Below are positions 1-5,003 of a stretch of 5,003 bases of DNA, piece by piece; within the stretch, counting starts at the first letter, position 1, and every line of letters begins with the position of its first letter. Location: contig RHFA01000005.1 of assembly GCA_003724275.1 (NCBI GenBank), positions 1 to 5,003 on the forward strand, given 5' to 3'. Made by a program: the position numbers and the translations under genes. Source of the DNA: Thaumarchaeota archaeon S13 (GTDB lineage Archaea > Thermoproteota > Nitrososphaeria > Nitrososphaerales > Nitrosopumilaceae). The notes under the pieces are model-generated. The model saw only the letters and a list, made by a program, of their open reading frames with translations. It did not search any database and had not been told where the DNA came from.

Positions 1-3000
1 TGGACTGGACGACTGACTGGGAGTCTTGCACCGTTATCACGATGCCCGTCACGGGCATGCCGCCAACTGTCCACTCGGATATCGACGTTGCGCCCGACGC
101 TGAAGGGTCAAACGTGACGGTCGTCTGCGTCCTAGAGGCGGTCTGCGCCGTGAACGGCGTGGCCGGCGTCCCCTGCGGCGGGGTTGCGGTTATCGGCGAG
201 GACGGCGCGGCGTACGCGACGCCGTTGGCGTCAGTCACCGACGCCGCCACCGTTATCGTGTGCGCCGACTGGGCCGCGTCTGCTCCCAGGCGGAGCAGGA
301 CCATGGCCGAGCCGGCGTGGTGTGTGACTGCGTCCCGCGCCGCAAGCAGGTTTGCGGTGCTGCCGGGCGCCGTGACCGAAAAGGCCCCCGCCGAGACCGT
401 CGCGGTGTCCAGGGGCTCGGTGAACGTGGCCAGGATCACGTCCCTGCCGACAAACTGTGCGCGCTCCAGGGCAGGCGCGATGCCGTCTGCGGCAGGCGCG
501 GAGAGCGCTCCAAGGCGCTCCGTGCCGGCGCGCAGGGCCGTGCTGTCCGGCGCGCCGTATTCCACGAGCGGCATGGATGCCGGCCCCCCGGTCGTCCCGT
601 GGGCCAGCGTGATCGACCCTGTCCCCTGTGGGACGAACACGCGCGAGGCGTCCGTGGCCGCCGAGGCGCCAACGTGCGATATGCGGGTCGGCTCGGCCCC
701 GTCTATGCTCCACTCGGAGGCCACGATGAACCCGCCAAGCGGCCTGGTAAACTCTACAATCGTCGAGGATGTCGTCAGCGTGCGCGCCGTGAAGGACAGC
801 GGCGTGGCGTCCGCCACGGGCACCGTCGCCGCGGCCAGGGCGTTGGGCGGCGAGGCCGTGTCGACGATCGCGCCGCCGTCGTCGCCTGCCGAGTACGAGA
901 CGCTGACGTCCGAGAGCGGCGGGGCCGGCTCATGCGTCAGGACTAGCGTGCGGCCAGAGTCGCTTGGCGTGAGCACTGCTAGAAAGGACAATGCCAAGCT
1001 GGTTGCAGGCGGAAACCTCGCCGCGTCCACGCCAAGGCTCCCGCCTGGGGACGCGGAGACGGTCCAGTGCGCCGCTCGCGAGGCGTGGCGCGAGGCGTCA
1101 GAAAACTCCACGTCCTCGTCAAAGATGACCGCCGTCGTCGTCTGCGTGCGAAGCTCGGCGCGCAGTATCCCCGGCGCGTCCGTGTCGTCATAGGTCACCG
1201 GCACCATGGTAGTCCGCAGCGGGCCGCCAACACCGTCGTCAGAAAAGCGCGTCCCCCCCGTGTCCGCCACCGACGGCGGCACGCGAATCTCGTACTCTGC
1301 TCCGTCGACCGGGATGCCCGACGTGCGCAGGGTCACGTGGGTGGATCCGCGCCCATACCCTACGGCCGTCTCGCCCAAGCCCACCACGCCAATGCCTCCA
1401 AGCGTCTCGGGGTCAAGCGGCTCGCTCACCTCGAGCCGCAGCGAGTTTTGCCCGGTAAACGCCGCGCTGAGCGCGGCCGGCGCGGCAGAGTGCTCCACCG
1501 TCACCGTCTGCTGCCCCGACGCGGTCGTCCCGTCAGAGACCGGCGGCACCGTCACCGTGTATCGCGCGCCGTCGAGGAGCTCGTGGGATCCCAGGCCAAG
1601 GTCTACCCTGGGCCCGCCCGACATAGAGTCCATGTACGAGACGGTGGCCACAATGTCAGTTGATGTGCCGGCACGCCTCACCTCAAACCCCGACGTTGGG
1701 GGCGGCGAGAGCTCCTCGTCAAAGTGGACGCGTATGGCGTCTGGCTCGGACACCGTCCTGGCCATGGTCACGGCGGGCGGCATGGCCGGCGCCGTGTATG
1801 TGGCGGTGAGCTCTGCAATGGCGGTGCCCGAACTGGTCCTAAAGAGAAATCCCTCATAGTCGCGAATGGGGCTGAGGAGCGTCACGGTGTAGGAGGTGCC
1901 GCTGGTGGCCGGCATTCCTGTGCGCAGCGTGACAGTCGTGGATCGCGGCTCGTACTCTTGCGTCACGGCGCCCAGCCCGGAGACGGTCACGCGGCTCGTG
2001 TAAGCGGGGTCGATCGCGCGGGTCAGGCGCACCACCAGCTCGCTAGGCGAGGCAAACTCTGCAGACTCGATTCCGAGCGTGGGCGATGGCGACGCGGTGG
2101 CCCTGACCGACAGCGGTCCCGAGATGGCCACACCGCTCGCCCCCCTGACCTGGCCGCTGGCCGTGGCCGTGTACTCTGTGCCGGAATCAAGACCCGGGCT
2201 GATGGTCAGGTCGACCCTGGCGGATCCCGGAGCATAGGCAAAGTTGACGCCCAGCGTGTCGGACGGCGAGGCCGACGGGTGCACGCTGAACGCGCCCGTG
2301 CCCTCAGAGGGGACTCCCAGCGAGGCCGCGTCCAGCGGCCCCGTGAAGACTATTGTAAAGCGATTGCGCGTGCTGTCGGCGTACGCGTATAGTATGCTCG
2401 GGCCGCCCGTGTCCGCACGCGAGGCCACTAGGCGGGGATCCGGTACAAGCACGCCAGAGTAGCCCGCGCCCCGGATTACAGAAGAACGCAGCGCATAGTC
2501 ATCCGATAATAGTTTCTCATCGCCGGACGGAAGCCTGCCTATCACATAGGGGGGAATGGCCACGCTGTGCTCTGTGGATTCCATGGCAGGCCTCGAGGAG
2601 TGGAGCGTCACCTCTTTGGAGCCTGGCTCGTACTCCACGACGGTGTCGCCAATCGTGGGCGAGAGGCCAATCGTGACGGCCCCGCGGAACCCCAGCGCCC
2701 CCGTGGGAGGGCCGTCCGGCACTGTCCTCTGCGGCATCACATTCTGCTCCGAGTCGGCAAACGGGAGCGGCCCGTCCGAGCGCTCCAGGGGCCGGTCAAG
2801 CGAGAGGCGGACCGTGCTGGCATCGACAAACCTTGCTCCCTCCACCTCGGGGATGGCCCAAAATTCCGCGCGCCCGCCTACCGCGGACGGACCGCGCGGC
2901 GCAAGCGCTGCCTCGCCTTCCAGGGCGTTGCTAGATCCCGGCACGTACCTGACGTCTAGTGTGCGGGCGTTTGGGGGAACTTCTGCTCCCGTGTACAGCA

Positions 3001-5003
3001 CGAGCCTCGTGCCCTTTTCCGTCAGCGTCACAGAATCTGACGGAACAGAGTCTCCTGCGGACACAAAGGACACCTCTAGCTCCGATATTAACCGTTTCCC
3101 AGCGTGATAGGTTCCCACCTCCCATTCGTCGGCCATTGTGGTGCCCGTGACCCCCTGTGAAAACTCTATTGTGATTTCTGTCCCTGGCGGAGCCGACCTG
3201 ATCGAGTCCGGGACGACCGAGAATGTCGGCGGCGCCGCGCCGGCATGTGCGCTTGCCGCCATGGCTGCGCCGGCCGCGTACGCGTTGCCGGCCAGGTCAG
3301 TCAGCGTGGACGGAACCGCTATCGTGTGGGCGCCAGCGCCCACGGCCGTCCCCAGATCGAGCACGACGCGAGTCGATCCCGGCGCGTAAAGCGCAGTCAC
3401 CTGCGGCGCGGTGCCCGTCGCCGGCGTGACCGCAAACGCCGAGGACTCGACAGGCCCTGGCAGCAGCGGCTCGCCAAACTCTAGCACAGCCGACCTGTGG
3501 CCCGTGAACGCCACCGTGGGCGCCGCAGGGGCAGTCGTGTCGACTGCCACGTTGCCCCCGGACGTTATGGAGGCCGGCGTGTACTCTGTCCCGGCCGCCG
3601 TGACCCGAAACACCGCGGTTCCCTCGGGCGTCGATGGCGTGACCGCGTGCGACGAGCGCCACAGCGTGCCGCCGCTGCCCACTGGCGACATTGGGGACGC
3701 CGCGCCCCCAAAGAACGACGCCGTGGGCACTGCCCCCGCGGCCGCGGGCGCGGGAAGGCCCAGCGTCACGACGACGGACTGGCCGGGCGAGGCGTGGCGC
3801 GCCCCCGCGCCGGACTTTGGCTCCCCTCCGGCCTCTGCGTGGACCGTCAGCGACGCCGGCTGCGGCGGGAGCGACGGGATTGTGTTTAGCGCAAAGGCCT
3901 CGCCGAGGCTCGGGTAGCCCCTGGCCTCCCAGTCCTCCCTAAACTCGTGTATGGTGTCAGCCGGAAGCTCCGAGGGCGACAGGGTCGATCCCCTAAACGC
4001 GTCCCAGAGCATCTGCGTCCCGCCCTGAATCGAGTCGCCGTGCTCGTCAGTAGAGTCGTGCAGGTCCCACAGCAGGGCAGATATGCGCCCCTCCACGGCG
4101 TCGCCGTGGCCAAGCTGCCGCGGGCTGTTGTCAAAGGAAGTCTGGCCGGCCTCGAGGTTCCACACTGTCCTGTCGCCCCTGTCCACCAGGGGCGAGCCGG
4201 CAACCAGACCTATGACAAAGTTTGCCCATCCCTCAGACCATGCGCACGGCTCGGAGGACGGGTAGCTGAAAAAGTGCGGGCTGCAGTGCGGCGCGTCGGG
4301 GAGCCTGTTTTGGCCATAGACGCTGCTGTGGACGTGGTGCCCGTACTCGTGCAGGACCGTGGAGTGTCCGGAGATGTCCGGTATGGGGCCGCCAAGGGCG
4401 ATGTGCGCCACGGCGATGCCATAAAAGGCGCGGCCGTTTGGTGTAAAGTACACAAGCACGCGCGGTACGTCATACCCAAACTCTGACTCGAAAAACCCGT
4501 GGGCGGCGGTAATCTCGGAGAGCGCGACAAACGCAGAGTTGAACGGACTGTCGGACGGCAGCATGAAAGAGCCGAGGGACAGAAACCCCGCGGCGGCGTC
4601 GTTTTGTGGCGCAAGGTCATACTCGAACCTAGAGCGAATGTCGGTCCCGTCCAGGACGCGCACGGTGACAAAATTGTTGGCGGAGACAAGGCGAACCACA
4701 ATGTCAGGGCCCCCTGCCCCGTCAGGATCCGTGGAGGGCACGGCTATCCCATATCCCCCCTCGCTGTTTGTCAGGGCGCACGCGTCAACCCCGGTGTGCC
4801 TGATAACGGCGAGCGTCCCGTCATCTCTGCGGTCAAAGAGGCAGACAATCGCGTTTGCCACGTCGACTGGAGTGTTGTCCCTTCCAGTGGCCTGGAACTG
4901 CCCCCACACTATGACCTGGTCTGCGGCGCTCGCGCCGCCGGCGCCGAGGCGCCTGGCCTCTTCGGGCATCTCGGACTCTGGCAGCGGCGTGACCACCGGG
5001 GGA
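1..5003 (-). CDS. Giant secreted or surface protein with a zinc metallopeptidase head and a long array of beta-sandwich repeats (partial at both ends)
   Basis: One minus-strand frame is open across the whole window: whole codons run from 5002 down to 2, 1667 residues, with no stop and no convincing start. Met12 is not followed by a signal peptide and the frame continues upstream of it, so the true start lies beyond 5003. Domains in order are a transthyretin/CNA-B-like sandwich (about 29-130), a gluzincin-like peptidase (about 150-375; HEYGHH 218-223, Glu257), an Ig-like domain (about 380-490), then about eleven SbsA/Swm-like repeats (491 to the end). Third codon positions are strongly G/C, which supports this frame throughout. 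Only five lysines (396, 636, 663, 796, 830) and four cysteines (54, 75, 240, 253) are present. The inferred role is hydrolysis of an extracellular or surface protein, with the repeats acting as stalk or adhesive region; the substrate is unknown. A signal peptide and a cell-wall or membrane anchor would be expected outside the window. No frameshift is visible. Confidence 0.93.
2..172 (-). repeat. Start of repeat unit 11, EW-type (residues 1611-1667, cut by window edge)
   Basis: TTVTFDPSASG (1627-1637) and SEWTVGGMPVTGIVITV (1642-1658) match the opening strands of unit 9. The unit is incomplete because the sequence ends. Confidence 0.5.
173..487 (-). repeat. Repeat unit 10 (residues 1506-1610)
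   Basis: VILATFTEPLDTATVSAG (1522-1539) and AFSVTAPGSTANL (1540-1552) resemble unit 1, as does the closing TITVAASVTDANGVAY (1582-1597). The 'VTDxxG' ending is the conserved close of SbsA/Swm-like modules. Confidence 0.62.
488..811 (-). repeat. Repeat unit 9, EW-type variant (residues 1398-1505)
   Basis: TIVEFTRPLGG (1414-1424) is followed by SEWSIDGAEPTRISHVG (1429-1445), FVPQGTGSITLAHG (1456-1469) and LVEYGAPDS (1479-1487). The tryptophan-containing strand is shared with units 8 and 11 and with unit 2. Confidence 0.55.
812..1186 (-). repeat. Repeat unit 8, HW/EW-type variant (residues 1273-1397)
   Basis: TTAVIFDEDVEF (1289-1300) opens the unit, followed by AHWTVSASPGG (1311-1321) and RTLVLTHEPAPPLSD (1351-1365), then VSVSYSAG (1366-1373). 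It is preceded by DDTDAPG, a typical inter-module junction. Confidence 0.52.
1187..1489 (-). repeat. Repeat unit 7 (residues 1172-1272)
   Basis: Motifs are SLRLEVSEPLDPETLG (1187-1202), YGRGSTHVTLRT (1216-1227) and DGAEYEIRVPPSVADTGG (1233-1250). The strand VTLRT is shared with unit 5, suggesting these two are close relatives. Confidence 0.62.
1490..1792 (-). repeat. Repeat unit 6 (residues 1071-1171)
   Basis: AIRVHFDEELSPP (1089-1101) opens the unit and LLDGARYTVTVPPVSDG (1142-1158) closes it. The middle motif is replaced by SYMDSMSGGPRVDLGL (1122-1137), which keeps the strand but has lost the PGS turn. Confidence 0.58.
1793..2086 (-). repeat. Repeat unit 5 (residues 973-1070)
   Basis: Motifs are ELVVRLTRAIDP (988-999), YEPRSTTVTLRT (1017-1028) and GTSYTVTLLSPIRD (1035-1048). 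The glycine of the usual PGS motif is replaced by arginine. Confidence 0.6.
2087..2404 (-). repeat. Repeat unit 4 (residues 867-972)
   Basis: Motifs are FTIVFTGPLDAASLG (882-896), FAYAPGSARVDLTI (921-934) and SGTEYTATASGQVRG (940-954). Spacing between motifs matches unit 1 closely. Confidence 0.62.
2405..2857 (-). repeat. Repeat unit 3, longest variant with insertion (residues 716-866)
   Basis: VRLSLDRPLE (731-740) and VEYEPGSKEVTLHS (789-802) mark it as a member of the array. About 50 residues separate these motifs, against roughly 30 in the canonical copies, and a tail of about 60 residues follows the second motif, so it carries extra sequence or merges two degenerate units. Lysines 796 and 830 lie here. 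Confidence 0.45.
2858..3232 (-). repeat. Repeat unit 2, longer variant (residues 591-715)
   Basis: TEITIEFSQGV (608-618) is the opening strand, followed by DEWEVGTY (625-632), RLVLYTGAEVPPNA (666-679) and LDVRYVPGS (682-690). It is more polar than its neighbours and holds two of the five lysines (636, 663). The boundary with the next unit is approximate. Confidence 0.5.
3233..3532 (-). repeat. Repeat unit 1 (residues 491-590)
   Basis: The unit shows all three array motifs: AVLEFGEPLL (505-514), YAPGSTRVVLDL (539-550) and HTIAVPSTLTDLAGNAY (559-575). The ending 'LTDLAGNAY' is the classic close of SbsA/Swm-like modules and makes this the most canonical copy in the array. Confidence 0.65.
3533..3865 (-). 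other. Ig-like domain between peptidase and repeat array (residues about 380-490)
   Basis: This segment reads as a bacterial/archaeal Ig-like module of the kind found in large surface proteins. It has SPGQSVVVTLGLPAP (405-419), then PTASFFGGAASPM (426-438), GGTLWRSSHAVTPSTPEGTA (444-463), FRVTAAGTEYTP (465-476), and closes with VAVDTTAPAAP (485-495). The VDTTAP ending is a common junction between tandem Ig-like modules. It differs from the units that follow, which lack the 'pGQsVvVTlgl' opening. Its likely job is structural, linking the enzyme head to the stalk. Confidence 0.6.
3878..4555 (-). other. Gluzincin-like zinc metallopeptidase domain, fungalysin (M36)-like motifs (residues about 150-375)
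   Basis: The domain would hydrolyse peptide bonds using one zinc ion. HEYGHH (218-223) supplies the HEXXH core: His218 and His222 as ligands and Glu219 as general base. SEGWANF (256-262) lies 35 residues beyond His222 and offers Glu257 as the third ligand. The pairing of HEYxH with a later EGW(S/A)(D/N) is typical of fungalysin-type peptidases and related bacterial and archaeal families. A further helix, GRISALLWDLHDSTDEHGD (305-323), resembles the helix with an LW(D/E) core that follows in those families. The upstream segment SAFVALSEITAAHGFFESEF (156-175) looks like the helix that precedes the edge strand RVLVYFTPNG (181-190). Cys240 and Cys253 bracket the loop between the two metal motifs and may be bonded. 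No propeptide can be judged because the N-terminus is outside the window. All catalytic residues appear intact. Confidence 0.82.
4217..4351 (-). other. Zinc-binding and catalytic motif pair HEYGHH ... SEGWANF
   Basis: The codons for HEYGHH occupy 4351-4334 and those for EGWANF occupy 4234-4217. Proposed roles are His218 and His222 as zinc ligands, Glu219 as catalytic base and Glu257 as third ligand. The intervening loop holds several extra histidines (223, 225, 239, 243) and the cysteine pair 240/253. The gap of 35 residues between His222 and Glu257 is longer than in thermolysin or M1 peptidases. The first part of the assignment (HEXXH) is direct; the third ligand is inferred from family pattern. 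Confidence 0.85.
4613..4918 (-). other. Transthyretin/CNA-B-like beta-sandwich domain (residues about 29-130)
   Basis: This stretch begins with a strand rich in hydrophobic residues (QVIVWGQF, 29-36). The segment TPVDVANAIVCLFDRR (44-59) then matches the usual pattern in which a modified or exchanged surface loop precedes a strand. LTNSEGGYGIAVP (77-89) resembles the 'T(D/N)xxGxYxIxVP' signature of carboxypeptidase-regulatory-like and CNA-B sandwiches, and IVVRLVSANNFVTVRV (101-116) supplies further strands. Cys54 and Cys75 lie in this domain and could form a disulfide if the protein is exported. Such domains often precede or follow secreted peptidases and serve as spacers or binding modules. 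The fold assignment comes from pattern only; the exact family is uncertain. Confidence 0.55.

Larger units (their letters stand above)
2..3532 (-). repeat. Tandem array of about eleven diverged SbsA/Big_5-like or Swm-like beta-sandwich repeats (residues 491-1667)
   Basis: Each unit is about 100-150 residues and is recognised at protein level only; the nucleotide copies are too diverged to align by eye. Three motifs recur in order. First comes a strand such as LRLEVSEPLD (1188-1197), VILATFTEPLD (1522-1532) or FTIVFTGPLD (882-891). Next is Y-x-P-G-S-x-x-V-x-L, seen at 539, 791, 923 and, altered, at 1017 and 1216. Third is a GTxYTVTVP-like strand at 941, 1035, 1145 and 1234. Repeats of this style form stalks or adhesive regions in very large secreted proteins. 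The array leaves the left edge of the window in mid-unit, so the total number is unknown. Confidence 0.75.

Noticed and set aside
260..946. Plus-strand frame of 228 codons, Arg/Gly-rich
   Set aside because: It is codon-aligned antisense to the minus-strand gene; the arginine-rich composition is an artefact of reading GC-rich codons backwards.
42..1193. Plus-strand open frame of 383 codons
   Set aside because: It lies antisense to the continuous minus-strand frame. Its translation is low in recognisable motifs and rich in Ala/Ser/Val/Arg as expected for a shadow in GC-rich DNA, whereas the minus frame here gives repeat-unit motifs in register.
1067..2392. Two overlapping long plus-strand frames (1067-1663 and 1724-2392)
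   Set aside because: Both are antisense to repeat units 4-8, are dominated by Arg, Gly and His, and show no domain pattern.
3947..4486. Plus-strand frame of 179 codons opposite the peptidase domain
   Set aside because: The opposite strand in this stretch encodes the intact zinc motifs, so this frame is a shadow.
4210..4701. Minus-strand frame of 163 codons on the same strand as the gene
   Set aside because: It is out of phase with the long frame, is rich in Ser/Arg/Pro/Thr without motifs, and overlaps the metallopeptidase domain completely.
4967..4969. In-frame ATG (Met12) as a possible start of the gene
   Set aside because: The frame is open upstream to the window edge, no signal peptide follows it, and the residues on both sides read as a continuous linker.
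1..5003. Promoters, terminators, tRNAs, CRISPR arrays or insertion sequences
   Set aside because: No AT-rich gap, spacer-repeat periodicity, cloverleaf or inverted-repeat pair was seen; the whole window is coding.

Overview
The window lies entirely inside one very large protein-coding gene on the minus strand. Reading the reverse complement from base 5002 down to base 2 gives 1667 consecutive sense codons with no stop. The gene has neither its start nor its stop here, so both ends of the protein are missing. Residue numbers below count from the codon at 5002-5000. An ORF caller that requires a start and a stop inside the window would miss this gene and report only short frames in other phases.

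The order of domains, from the N-terminal side (right end of the window), is as follows. A short linker comes first. A transthyretin/CNA-B-like beta-sandwich follows (about residues 29-130). Next is a zinc metallopeptidase domain (about 150-375) with HEYGHH at 218-223 and SEGWANF at 256-262, a motif pair reminiscent of the fungalysin (M36) type of gluzincin. One Ig-like domain ends in VDTTAP (about 380-490). The rest, about 1180 residues, is a tandem array of roughly eleven diverged beta-sandwich units of about 100-150 residues each. These resemble SbsA/Big_5-like or Swm-like repeats and carry motifs such as (V/I)xFxEPLD, YxPGSxxVxL and GTxYTVTVP. The array runs off the left end of the window.

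The likely picture is a giant secreted or cell-surface protein: a peptidase head carried on a long stalk. The composition fits an extracellular location: very few lysines (five in 1667), only four cysteines (all in the first 253 residues), and much Ala, Gly, Ser, Thr, Val and Pro. Codons end mostly in G or C, yet AGG and ATA are used freely for Arg and Ile. That combination is unusual for GC-rich bacteria and, with the repeat style, suggests an archaeon, possibly a GC-rich marine thaumarchaeon such as a Cenarchaeum relative. The organism call is an inference. I see no RNA gene, mobile element, CRISPR array, promoter or terminator.
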